Positions 24,552-32,906 of a stretch of DNA of 64,000 nt are shown piece by piece (position 1 is the first letter of the stretch; the number at the start of each line of letters is the position of its first letter). The notes below the pieces were generated by a model. That model had not been told where the DNA came from and ran no database searches. It saw nothing but the letters and a program-made list of their open reading frames with translations. Location: positions 16,376 through 80,375 of the forward strand of contig JAJDWE010000038.1 in assembly GCA_022825725.1 (NCBI GenBank). Direction: 5' to 3'. Source of the DNA: Gemmatimonadota bacterium. GTDB taxonomy: Bacteria; Gemmatimonadota; Gemmatimonadetes; Palauibacterales; Palauibacteraceae. The translations under genes and the position numbers were made by a program.

Positions 24552-27500
24552 ATGCTGAAGCGCGCTTTTCTCCCTGTCGTCTTCGCGACAATCATCCTCC
24601 CGGCCTCGACGACCGCCCAGGAGGCCGTGGCCAATGAGGATTTCATGGCCGAGATGGAATGGCGTTCCATCGGTCCCGCGAACATGGCCGGGCGGGTGAC
24701 GGACATCGAAGGTATCCCCGGCACCGGCACCTTTTTCATCGCCGGCGCGACGAGCGGGATCTGGAAGACGACGAACAACGGGACGACCTACCGGCCCGTC
24801 TTCGACAACGAGCGGGTGATCTCGATGGGCGACCTCGCGATCGCGCCGAGCAACCCCGACATCGTGTGGGCCGGGACCGGCGAGGAGGACTCGCGCAACT
24901 CGATCTCGCCCGGAGGCGGCATCTACAAGTCCGTCGACGGCGGGCTCACGTGGGAGCTGAAGGGGCTCGAGGACACGCAGGCGATCGGCCGCATCGTCGT
25001 CCACCCGATCAAGGCGGACTGGGTGTACGTCGCCGCGCTCGGGCACCCGTGGGGGGCGAACGAGGAGCGCGGGCTGTACCGCACGAAGGACGGCGGCGAC
25101 ACGTGGGAGCGGATCAACTTCGTCTCCGAGGACGCCGGCTTCGTCGACATCGACATGCACCCGCAGAACCCGGACATCCTGTGGGCGACGAGCTGGGAGC
25201 GCGTGCGCGGCCCGTACTTCTTCAACAGCGGCGGCCCCGGGAGCGCGATCTGGAAGTCCACCGACGCCGGCGACACGTGGGAGAAGGTGGAAGGCAACGG
25301 CCTCCCCGAGACGATGCTCGGGCGGCTCGAGATCGCGATCGCGCCGAGCTATCCGCAGGTCATGTACGCGATGGTCGAGGCGGAGGCTCCGGAGGAGGCG
25401 GATGAAGACGGCGACCGCCACGCCTCCGGCCTGTACCGCTCCGCCGACGGCGGCGCGACGTGGGAGTTCATGAACTCGAACAACTCCCGGCCCTTCTACT
25501 ATTCCGGCGTCTGGGTCTCACCGGACGATCCCGACTTCATCTACTGGTCGTCCCTCTTCTTTTCCCGGGACGGGGGCCGCACGGTCGGGAACCCGGCCCA
25601 GGGCGTCCACGTCGACTACCACGCACTGTGGTGGGATCCGACGAACCCGGACCACTTCATACTGGGCAACGACGGCGGGATCGCGATCACATGGGACCGG
25701 GGCGGGAACTTCGAGTTCCCCAACCGCATTCCCATGGGTCAATTCTATGCGGTCAGCTACAACATGGACACGCCGTACCGCGTCTGCGGCGGACTGCAGG
25801 ACAACTACACGTGGTGCGGGCCGAGCGCGCGCGCCGGAGGCTCGATCGACAATCACATGTGGTATTCGATCGGGGGCGGCGACGGCTTCTACGCGCCGCA
25901 GGACCCCACGAACCCGGACATCGTGTTCGGCGAATCGCAGCAGGGGCGGATCTACTGGCGGAACACGCGCACGGGCGAGCGGCACCAGCTGCAGCACCCC
26001 GACTGGCGCGAGCGCACGCAGACGCTCCGCGACTCGATCGCGATCCTGACGGGGGACGACCCCGACAACCCCCCGGCCGGAAACGTCGCGCAGATCGAGG
26101 AGTTGCAGGCCCTCGTCGCGCAGGACTCCGCGCTGTACGACATGCGGTTCAACTGGAACACGCCGCTCGAATTGTCGCCGCACGATCCGCAGACGCTGTA
26201 CATCGGGGCGAACCGCGTCCTGAAGTGGACGTACGACACCGACGAGATGACGCCGATCTCGGACGACCTCACGTACGCGGACCCGGAGAAGATCGAGATC
26301 GCGTACAACACGACGGGCGGCATCACGCCGGACGTCACGGGGGCCGAGAACTTCGCCACGATCGTCTCGCTCGCCGAGTCGAAGCTCAACGAGGGCGAGC
26401 TCTACGCGGGGACCGACGATGGCCGCGTGTGGCGGACGCCCGAGGGGGCGGAGTGGATCGAACTCACGGATCGCTTCGACGGCGTTCCGGAGGGGACGTA
26501 CGTGAGCCGGATCGAGGCCTCGAGCCATGACCCGAACCGCTTCTACGTGACGTTCGACAACCACCGGCGCGACGACTACACGCCGTACGTCTACGTGACG
26601 GACGACGCCGGCGAGAGCTTCCGCTCGATCTCGTCCAATCTCCCGACCGGGGCGCCGGACTTCGTGCACGTGGTTCGGGAAGACCCCGTGAACCCGGATC
26701 TCCTCTTCGTGGGGACGGACGTGGGGGCCTACGTGTCGACGGACCGGGGCGGCTCGTGGTCGCGCTTCATGAACGGGCTGCCCACGGTGCCGGTCCACGA
26801 TCTGAAGATCCATCCGCGCGAGAGCGAGATCATCGCCGGGACGCACGGGCGCTCCATCTTCGTGGCGGACATCTCGCTCCTGCAGCAACTGGACGGCGGA
26901 CGCCTGCCCGAGGCCGTGACGGTGTTCCAGCCGAAGACGGCGATCCAGTTCGGGGATCCGCCGGTGGGCGGCGAGTTCATCGCGCAGAGCACGTTCCAGG
27001 CGGACGCGGGGAGCTACGGCGCCGAGATCTCCTACTACGTCCCGGAGGATGTCGCCGAAGCGCTCGCCGAGGCGGCCGAGGAGGAGGCCGAGGAGGAGGC
27101 CGAAGAAGAGGACGAGGCCGAGGCCGAGGAAGAGGCCCAAGCGGAGGCTCCGGGCGCCGCGGCGCAGGCCGCCTTCGCGATGCGCGGGGGCATGGCGGCG
27201 GCACGGGGCGGAAACCGTCCGCAGGCCTCGATCGCGATCCTGAACGCGGCGGGAGACACCGTGCAGACGATGAACGGATCGGCCTCGGCCGGCGTGCAGC
27301 GCGTGCGGTGGACGTTCAACCGGCGGGCCGCGCCGCGGGAGCCGTCGCCGGCGGATCGGCTGGACAGCCTGCGCACCGCCCGGCTCTACCAGACGGTGGG
27401 GGATTCGCTGGTCGAGCATGAGGGCGTCGCAAGGGAGACGATGGACCAGGTGCTCGACATGATGCAGGGCGGCAACCAGGGCGCGATCGTCCGCATGTTC

Positions 27501-27890
27501 ACCGGCGGCGGTGGAGGCGGCGGCGCCGGGGGCTGGCAGGAGAGGCCCGCCGAGCGTTACCCGCAGCCCGGCAGGACCGGGCAGGGCGGAGGCCGGGGAG
27601 GGGGCCGCACCGCGGCCATGGCTGCCGCTGCGGCCGCCCGGAGCGGCGCCGATCCGGCGGCGATGCGCGAGGTCTTCCAGCAGGTGGGCGAGGCGATCCG
27701 CGACAGGGGCGGGATGTCCGTGATGCGTCGCTTCTTCGGCGGCGGCGGTGGCGGAGGCGGCCTGGCCGACCCCGGGACATACACCGTGGCGATCACGATC
27801 GGCGACGAAACCCATACGATCCCGCTCGAGGTCGTGCGGAAGGAAGGCTTCGGGTTCTGGGACGAGCCCGACGGAGAGAACGACCGCTAG
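24552..27890 (+). CDS. Large exported Asp-box (BNR/VPS10-like) repeat protein
   Basis: A 1112-residue protein with a signal peptide (MLKRAFLPVVFATIILPAST, about 1-23) and beta-propeller repeats carrying Asp boxes: KTTNNGTTY, KSVDGGLTW, RTKDGGDTW, KSTDAGDTW and RSADGGATW between about 75 and 300, with a further copy near 735. Such proteins are often annotated as glycosyl hydrolase or sortilin-like, but no sialidase active-site arginine set was recognised, so a binding role is as likely. The C-terminal third is unusual: an Ala/Glu tract around 835-866, then long Gly and Gly/Ala runs near 984-1070. AGGAG at 24536-24540 precedes the ATG. Confidence 0.85.
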   Translation: MLKRAFLPVVFATIILPASTTAQEAVANEDFMAEMEWRSIGPANMAGRVTDIEGIPGTGTFFIAGATSGIWKTTNNGTTYRPVFDNERVISMGDLAIAPSNPDIVWAGTGEEDSRNSISPGGGIYKSVDGGLTWELKGLEDTQAIGRIVVHPIKADWVYVAALGHPWGANEERGLYRTKDGGDTWERINFVSEDAGFVDIDMHPQNPDILWATSWERVRGPYFFNSGGPGSAIWKSTDAGDTWEKVEGNGLPETMLGRLEIAIAPSYPQVMYAMVEAEAPEEADEDGDRHASGLYRSADGGATWEFMNSNNSRPFYYSGVWVSPDDPDFIYWSSLFFSRDGGRTVGNPAQGVHVDYHALWWDPTNPDHFILGNDGGIAITWDRGGNFEFPNRIPMGQFYAVSYNMDTPYRVCGGLQDNYTWCGPSARAGGSIDNHMWYSIGGGDGFYAPQDPTNPDIVFGESQQGRIYWRNTRTGERHQLQHPDWRERTQTLRDSIAILTGDDPDNPPAGNVAQIEELQALVAQDSALYDMRFNWNTPLELSPHDPQTLYIGANRVLKWTYDTDEMTPISDDLTYADPEKIEIAYNTTGGITPDVTGAENFATIVSLAESKLNEGELYAGTDDGRVWRTPEGAEWIELTDRFDGVPEGTYVSRIEASSHDPNRFYVTFDNHRRDDYTPYVYVTDDAGESFRSISSNLPTGAPDFVHVVREDPVNPDLLFVGTDVGAYVSTDRGGSWSRFMNGLPTVPVHDLKIHPRESEIIAGTHGRSIFVADISLLQQLDGGRLPEAVTVFQPKTAIQFGDPPVGGEFIAQSTFQADAGSYGAEISYYVPEDVAEALAEAAEEEAEEEAEEEDEAEAEEEAQAEAPGAAAQAAFAMRGGMAAARGGNRPQASIAILNAAGDTVQTMNGSASAGVQRVRWTFNRRAAPREPSPADRLDSLRTARLYQTVGDSLVEHEGVARETMDQVLDMMQGGNQGAIVRMFTGGGGGGGAGGWQERPAERYPQPGRTGQGGGRGGGRTAAMAAAAAARSGADPAAMREVFQQVGEAIRDRGGMSVMRRFFGGGGGGGGLADPGTYTVAITIGDETHTIPLEVVRKEGFGFWDEPDGENDR

Positions 27891-27911
27891 TCGGTCCGCG
27901 GCTCCCGTGGC

Positions 27912-27945
27912 CCGCCGGAGCGGCAAACGTTCGCCGCTCCGGCGG
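27912..27945 (+). terminator. Perfect 13-bp GC-rich inverted repeat after the Asp-box gene
   Basis: CCGCCGGAGCGGC (27912-27924) pairs perfectly with GCCGCTCCGGCGG (27933-27945) around an 8-base loop, 22 bases after the stop codon. No U-tract follows. It is the strongest U-less hairpin in the window. Confidence 0.55.
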
Positions 27946-28026
27946 TGTCGCATGGCTCGGTAGCTTTCAGCGTCGGGCCAGCGCGCCTCCGAAGGCCGGT
28001 GCGCCTCCGAAGACCGGGATGGGCGG

Positions 28027-29322
28027 ATGATGACGAACAGAGAGGGCAGCGACGCGTCGATCCTGGAGAAGATCCGGAAGCGGCGCATGGTGCAGATCGC
28101 GCTCGTGTACGTGGGCGCGGCCTGGCTCGGCGTGGAGATTACCGACTTCATCGTCGGGACCTACGCGTTTTCGAGGAAGGTCCTCGACACGGTCGTCTTC
28201 CTCGCCATCCTCGGCTTCCCCGCCTTTCTCATCATCGGCTGGTATCACGGCGAGCGCGGCCCCCAGCGCGTCCGCCGGGCGGAAGCCTGGCTCTTGGCCA
28301 CGCTGATCACACTGGGCGGGATCGGCACTTACCGGATCGCGACCGCCGAACCGGAAGCCGGGGAGATGGCGGCGCCCGCCGCGATCGCGGACGGTGTGGA
28401 CCGTAGCGGAGATGGGGTGAGTTTCGCGGGCTCGGCGCCCGATCTGGGTCCGAACTCGCTCGCCGTCCTGCCCTTCCGGAACAACGTGCCGGACCCGGAA
28501 CTCGAGTGGCTCGGTTCGGGGCTCGCGGACCTGCTCACGACGAACCTGGCGCAACTCCCCGATCTGCTCGTCGTCGGCCGGCAGAGCCTTTACGACCTCC
28601 TCATGGAGGGAGGGGTCTCCGAGGAGGAGGACATCCCGGAGGCTCTGGCGCTGACGGTGGCGCGCGGGAGCGGCGCCCGCATGCTGCTCTGGGGCAGCGT
28701 GACGGGGTCGGCCGAAGACATGCGCATCGACGCCCAGTTGATCGAACTGGAGAACGGCACCGTCGCCTCGGCCGACTTCGCGCGGGGCATCGATGTGTTC
28801 GAACTCGTGGATACGCTGACGGTGCGTCTCGCTTCCCACCTCGCCGGCGCGCCGCCGCCGGCCCAGGTCGCGCGCATCAGCCACCTCGGCACGCGGAATC
28901 TCGAGGCGCTCGCTGCCTTTCACCGGGGCAACGCTCTGATTCGCGCCGGCAGCCCGGAAGAGGCCGAAGCGCACTACGAGCGAGCCGCCACCCTCGACAG
29001 CGCGTTCGCGCTCCCGTTCCTCACGGCAGCCGGCGAGTTCCGGGCGGGAGAGGCCGTATCGCCGGATGGCGAGCGAGCCGAGGCCGAACGGCGACGCGCC
29101 GACTGGCGGGAACGCGGCCACGCACAACTCGTCCGGCGGCTCCCCGAGGATGTGCGGGAGCAGTTGGCGGGCCTCCGCGGGGACGAACTGCGGGCGGCGA
29201 TCGACTCACTGATGGACGGCGCGATTTCCGGTATCCGCCTCCTCGTCACGGAACGACGAGCCGGGCCCGGCGAGCCCCCGGACGAGCCGCCGCCGCGCCG
29301 GGATCCCCCGCCTCCGCGCTGA
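28027..29322 (+). CDS. Membrane protein with TolB/FlgO-like N-terminal domain
   Basis: A 431-residue protein. The first 115 residues contain about three membrane helices (VQIALVYVGAAWLGVEITDFIV, VVFLAILGFPAFLIIGWY, AWLLATLITLGGIGTY). Next is a TolB-like domain (about 140-275: LAVLPFRNN, GLADLLTTNLAQLPDLLVVGRQS, GARMLLWGSV), seen in CadC/adenylate-cyclase-associated proteins, then a short TPR-like helical part (ALAAFHRGNALIRAGSPEEAEAHYERA). The usual DNA-binding or kinase domain is absent. The last 20 residues are proline-rich (PDEPPPRRDPPPPR). Role unknown; envelope sensing or scaffold is only an inference. Confidence 0.75.
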   Translation: MMTNREGSDASILEKIRKRRMVQIALVYVGAAWLGVEITDFIVGTYAFSRKVLDTVVFLAILGFPAFLIIGWYHGERGPQRVRRAEAWLLATLITLGGIGTYRIATAEPEAGEMAAPAAIADGVDRSGDGVSFAGSAPDLGPNSLAVLPFRNNVPDPELEWLGSGLADLLTTNLAQLPDLLVVGRQSLYDLLMEGGVSEEEDIPEALALTVARGSGARMLLWGSVTGSAEDMRIDAQLIELENGTVASADFARGIDVFELVDTLTVRLASHLAGAPPPAQVARISHLGTRNLEALAAFHRGNALIRAGSPEEAEAHYERAATLDSAFALPFLTAAGEFRAGEAVSPDGERAEAERRRADWRERGHAQLVRRLPEDVREQLAGLRGDELRAAIDSLMDGAISGIRLLVTERRAGPGEPPDEPPPRRDPPPPR

Positions 29323-29439
29323 ACGCAGGATGACGCGCCGCGCTGGACGTTCGGGGTTGCGCGGGCCATGTTCCAACGAAGCATGGGCGGGCGCCGCCTC
29401 CCCACGGTGGGGGCGTCCTCGGAACCTCAGGGAGGCCAC

Positions 29440-30606
29440 ATGAAGCGAAGGGCGTTTCTCCGAGCCGGACTCACGGGCGCCGGCGTTGCCGGCATCGCCG
29501 CAGCACCCCTTGCCGCACCCCTCGCGGGCGCGACGACGGTGCGCGGTCTCGACACGATCTTCAACCCCCGCCGACCGGGACGCGACTACAACGGCCCCGT
29601 CCGGCTGAGTTCGAACGAGAACCCGCTCGGCATCGCCCCGTCCGCGCGGCAGGCGATCATCGACGGGCTCGACGAGGCGAACCGCTATCCCGGCGCCACC
29701 GGTGAGCTCGTGCGCGAGGCGCTCGTCGCGCGACTCGGTGTCAAGCCCGGCCAGCTCTTCTTCGGCTCCGGCTCGACGGAAATCCTGCGCATCGCCGCGG
29801 CCGCGTGGGCCGCGCCCGGCGGCCGCCTCATCTACGCGGAGCCGACGTACGAGGACGTACCCAGGTACTCGCAACCCTTCGCCTACGATCACATCACGGT
29901 CCCGCTCACGGGCGACTATGCCCACGACATCGACCGCATGCGCGAAGAGGCGTCGAAGTCGTCCGCGCCGAGCGTGATCTACTTCTGCAACCCGAACAAC
30001 CCGACCGGCACGCTCACCGCGACGAAGCCGATCATGGACTGGATCCGGGACGAGAGCGAGCAGCACCTCTTCCTCGTCGACGAGGCGTACTTCGAACTCG
30101 CGGACGATCCGGGCTACGAGACCTTCGTCCCGCTCATCGAGCGCCATCCGAACCTGATCGTCGCCCGCACCTTCTCCAAGGTGTACGCGATGGCCGGGAT
30201 TCGCCTCGGCTACGGGATCGCGCACGAGGCCACGGTCCAGCGCGTCCTCCCGTTCGCGACGCGGAACGCCCCCAACCACGTCGCAGGCGTGGCCGCCGTC
30301 GCCTCGCTCGCCGACGATGAGTTCTTCGCGAAGAGCGTGAAGACGAACGACGAGGCGAAGGCGATGATGTACGATGCCCTCGGCCAACTTGACATCGAGG
30401 TTCTGCCGAGCCACACGAACTTCATCATGCACCGGATCAAGGGCGAACTCGCGACCTACAACGAGCGCATGTTCGAGGCCGGCTTCAACGTGGGCCGCCC
30501 GTTCCCGCCCATGACGGACTGGAGCCGGCTCTCGATGGGCCTCCCGTCGGACACGGAGAAGCTCGCCGAAGTCATGATGGACTTCCGCAAGAAGGACTGG
30601 ATCTAG
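29440..30606 (+). CDS. TAT-exported PLP-dependent aminotransferase (HisC-like, class I/II)
   Basis: A 388-residue fold-type I PLP enzyme resembling histidinol-phosphate aminotransferase: SSNENPLG near 50, GSGSTEILRIAA, FCNPNNPTGT, LVDEAYFEL and the Schiff-base lysine in TFSKVYAMAGIRLGYG (Lys247). It begins KRRAFLRAG followed by an Ala/Gly-rich hydrophobic stretch, a clear twin-arginine signal. PLP enzymes are normally cytoplasmic; export after cofactor loading by TAT would explain the signal. GGAGG at 29431-29435 supports ATG 29440; an upstream in-frame ATG would bury the signal. No his genes are nearby, so histidine synthesis is unlikely to be its job. Confidence 0.88.
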   Translation: MKRRAFLRAGLTGAGVAGIAAAPLAAPLAGATTVRGLDTIFNPRRPGRDYNGPVRLSSNENPLGIAPSARQAIIDGLDEANRYPGATGELVREALVARLGVKPGQLFFGSGSTEILRIAAAAWAAPGGRLIYAEPTYEDVPRYSQPFAYDHITVPLTGDYAHDIDRMREEASKSSAPSVIYFCNPNNPTGTLTATKPIMDWIRDESEQHLFLVDEAYFELADDPGYETFVPLIERHPNLIVARTFSKVYAMAGIRLGYGIAHEATVQRVLPFATRNAPNHVAGVAAVASLADDEFFAKSVKTNDEAKAMMYDALGQLDIEVLPSHTNFIMHRIKGELATYNERMFEAGFNVGRPFPPMTDWSRLSMGLPSDTEKLAEVMMDFRKKDWI

Positions 30607-30626
30607 CAGCCCGATCCGAACGCTTG

Positions 30627-30661
30627 CCGTCGCCCGCCGACCTTGAGTCAGCGGGCGGCGG
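30627..30661. terminator. Inverted repeat at convergent gene ends
   Basis: CCGTCGCCCGC (30627-30637) pairs with GCGGGCGGCGG (30651-30661) with one wobble, and an outer arm CGAACGCT (30617-30624) can pair with AGCGTTCG (30673-30680). It spans the meeting point of the aminotransferase and enoyl-CoA hydratase genes and overlaps the hydratase 3' end. No U-tract. Confidence 0.5.
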
Positions 30662-31403
30662 ACGAGCGGCCGAGCGTTCGCCGCAGGTAGCCTCGGATGT
30701 GTTCCAGCGTGTCGTCTGCAGTCCAGATGGAGCGGAGTTCCGGCTCCAGGTCGACGGCGCCCCCCGCGGCAGACGCGAACTGCCGCTTCGTGAGGCTGTA
30801 GGCCGCCGCCGGAATCGAGGCCAGGTCGAGCGCGACCTCCCGCGCCCGACCGGGCAGGTTGCCCGCCGGCACGATTTCGTCCACGAGGCCGCGCTCCGCT
30901 GCGCCTTCGGGGTCGTACAGGCGTCCGAGCAGTATGACTTCGCGCTGGTATCGCCGTGGGATGGCACTCCGCACGATGTCCAGGGCGACGGTGGGGAAGG
31001 GGACCCCGACTTTCAGTTCGGGAAGCCCGATGCGTCCCTGGCCGGCGGCCATGACCCGATAGTCGCAGGCGCAGGCGATGACGCCGCCGCCAGCCACCGC
31101 GTGGCCGTTCACGGCCGCCACGAGCGGCTTCGGAAAGGCGTGCAGCATCGAGAACAACGCCCCAAGGCTTTCCAGCAGCGCGTCAACGTACGGTGGGCCC
31201 TCGTCGACGACGCGGAAGAGCTCGACGCCTGCCGAGAAGGCGGACCCCGTGCCTGTCAGCACGACGGCCCGGACGGAGTCTTCCCGCCGGGCGCGGTCGA
31301 ACTCCGCGGCGAGCGCGTCGGCGAACTCGACGGTGAGGACGTTTGCCGGTTCGTGCGCCATGCAAATCTCCGTCGTGCCGCTCTCATCGCTCCTCTGGAT
31401 CAT
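30648..31403 (-). CDS. Enoyl-CoA hydratase/isomerase family protein
   Basis: Crotonase-fold enzyme of 251 residues. The two oxyanion-hole segments are present: GTGSAFSAGVEL (about 50-61) and NGHAVAGGGVIACACDYRV (about 99-117). The C-terminal trimerisation helices include YSLTKRQF. The residues corresponding to the paired catalytic glutamates of crotonase are not both evident, so it could be a hydratase, isomerase or other crotonase member. On its own strand GAGGAGAG lies 3 bases before the ATG. It is divergent from the efflux operon across a 252-base gap. Confidence 0.85.
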   Translation of the reverse strand: MIQRSDESGTTEICMAHEPANVLTVEFADALAAEFDRARREDSVRAVVLTGTGSAFSAGVELFRVVDEGPPYVDALLESLGALFSMLHAFPKPLVAAVNGHAVAGGGVIACACDYRVMAAGQGRIGLPELKVGVPFPTVALDIVRSAIPRRYQREVILLGRLYDPEGAAERGLVDEIVPAGNLPGRAREVALDLASIPAAAYSLTKRQFASAAGGAVDLEPELRSIWTADDTLEHIRGYLRRTLGRSSAAR

Positions 31404-31450
31404 GTTCTCTCCTCGCGGCTCTCGCTCTCTCGATTCTACTAGTAAATTAG

Positions 31451-31479
31451 TTGACCCGATGCCCTCTGCCGCCTAGGCT
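31451..31479 (+). promoter_or_regulatory. Candidate sigma-70 type promoter for the efflux operon
   Basis: TTGACC (31451-31456), a 17-base spacer, then TAGGCT (31474-31479). It points toward the efflux operon but leaves a leader of about 170 bases. A second TTGACA at 31573-31578 lacks a convincing -10 at 17 bases. Both are in the gap between divergent genes, so an operator could also lie here. Confidence 0.35.
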
Positions 31480-31655
31480 CCTCGCGGGGCAAAGGCAGCC
31501 GGGCCGTGGGCCGTACAACGGTCAGGGCACGTTGCCGTGTCAAAGCCTCGACTCCCGGCGGTTGATGGACCGTTGACAGTCTTGCGATAGATTGGGCTTG
31601 CCGCGACCACTCCGACTGGTCGACCACGCGAACCGAACACAGCGGTGCGAGGCTT

Positions 31656-32906
31656 ATGAAGGCACGTCACTGGGTCACGTTGATCGTCCTGCTTGTCGCG
31701 GGTGCGGCCGTCGTCGGCATCTTCATGCGGCTGAACGAGGACGGGGAGGATGAGCCGCAGAGCTTCGGCGACGCCGCGGCCGATTCCGTGGCCGAGGCGG
31801 TGCGGGGGACGGCTTCGGCGGCCGCCTTCGCCACGGACATTTTCCTCCCCGTCGAAGGCGCCGTCATTCAGCGCGACACCTTCGTGCTCTGGGTCACCGC
31901 GAGCGGGCGAGCCGCATCTCTGCGGCAGGCCCCGGTCCATGCGGAGGTCGAAGGGCCCGTGACCGCCGTGCCGCTGCAGGAGGGGGATCAGGTGCGGGCA
32001 GGCCAGCTTCTGGCGCGGATCGATCCGGCCCTCTACGAGATCCGGGCGCAGCGGGCGGAGGCAGGAGTGGCGCGCGCGCAGGCGGAATACCTGGACCGCG
32101 TACTGTTCGATGAGGACCTGCCCGACTCGGTCCGGCTGGCCCGTGCCGAACAGGCCCGCATCCGGGTGAGCCTCCCGGATGTCGAGGCGCAGCTCGCGGA
32201 AGCGCGCTACGAACTGGAGAAGACGCGGATCGTCGCCCCCTTCGCCGGCCTGGTGGCGAACCTCGGCGTTGCGCGGGGGAGCCGGGTCCGGGCGGGGGAT
32301 TCCATCGCGACGGTCGTCGACCTTTCGGAGGTGGACATCGATGCCGAGGTCCTGCATTCCGAACTCCCGCTCGTGGAGGTGGGCCGGCAGGCGACCGCTA
32401 CCTTCCCCGCGCTGCGGGGGGAGGTTTTCGAGGGGCGCGTCGTGAGCGTGAACCCGCTGATCGACCCCGAGACGCAGACCGCGCGCGTCACGGTGCGCCT
32501 GTCGAATCCCGAGGCTCGTATCGTGCCGGGCATGCCGGGGAACGTGCGGATCGCGGGCCGCCAGCTCGCGGATCGGACGTTCGTGCCGAAGGAAGCGGTC
32601 GTCGAGCGGAGCCGGCGCCAGGTGGTCTTCGTCTTCGAGCCGGGGGAGCCGGGTTCGGAGACGGGGCGCGCCCAGTGGGAGTACGTGACGCTCGGACTCG
32701 AGAACGACACGCAGGTCGAGATCATCCCAAACCCGGACGGGGACGACACGTTCGTGCCCGCAGGCGGCGAGGTCGTGCTCGTCGACGGCCACGCCACGCT
32801 CACGCACGACGCCCAGGTGCGGATCGACAACTACGGCGAACTCGAAGCTCCGGCGGAGCCGCCCGCGGACGGCACGACGAGCGGCTCCGCGGGCGACTCG
32901 CGATGA
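31656..32906 (+). CDS. RND efflux periplasmic adaptor (membrane-fusion protein)
   Basis: Bridges the RND pump and the outer-membrane channel. The 416-residue protein has an N-terminal membrane anchor (about 7-25, TLIVLLVAGAAVVGIFM), an acidic Ala-rich linker, a lipoyl half-motif (VEGPVTAVPLQEGDQVRAGQLLARIDP, about 96-122), an alpha-helical hairpin, the second lipoyl half (TRIVAPFAGLVANLGVARGSRV), a beta-barrel and a membrane-proximal domain. The stop overlaps the channel gene by ATGA. It is the first gene of a four-gene operon. Confidence 0.93.
   Translation: MKARHWVTLIVLLVAGAAVVGIFMRLNEDGEDEPQSFGDAAADSVAEAVRGTASAAAFATDIFLPVEGAVIQRDTFVLWVTASGRAASLRQAPVHAEVEGPVTAVPLQEGDQVRAGQLLARIDPALYEIRAQRAEAGVARAQAEYLDRVLFDEDLPDSVRLARAEQARIRVSLPDVEAQLAEARYELEKTRIVAPFAGLVANLGVARGSRVRAGDSIATVVDLSEVDIDAEVLHSELPLVEVGRQATATFPALRGEVFEGRVVSVNPLIDPETQTARVTVRLSNPEARIVPGMPGNVRIAGRQLADRTFVPKEAVVERSRRQVVFVFEPGEPGSETGRAQWEYVTLGLENDTQVEIIPNPDGDDTFVPAGGEVVLVDGHATLTHDAQVRIDNYGELEAPAEPPADGTTSGSAGDSR

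Noticed and set aside
24552..27890. Calling the Asp-box protein a sialidase or glycosidase
   Set aside because: Asp boxes are present, but the catalytic Arg triad and Tyr/Glu pair of sialidases were not recognised; the repeats alone do not prove hydrolysis.
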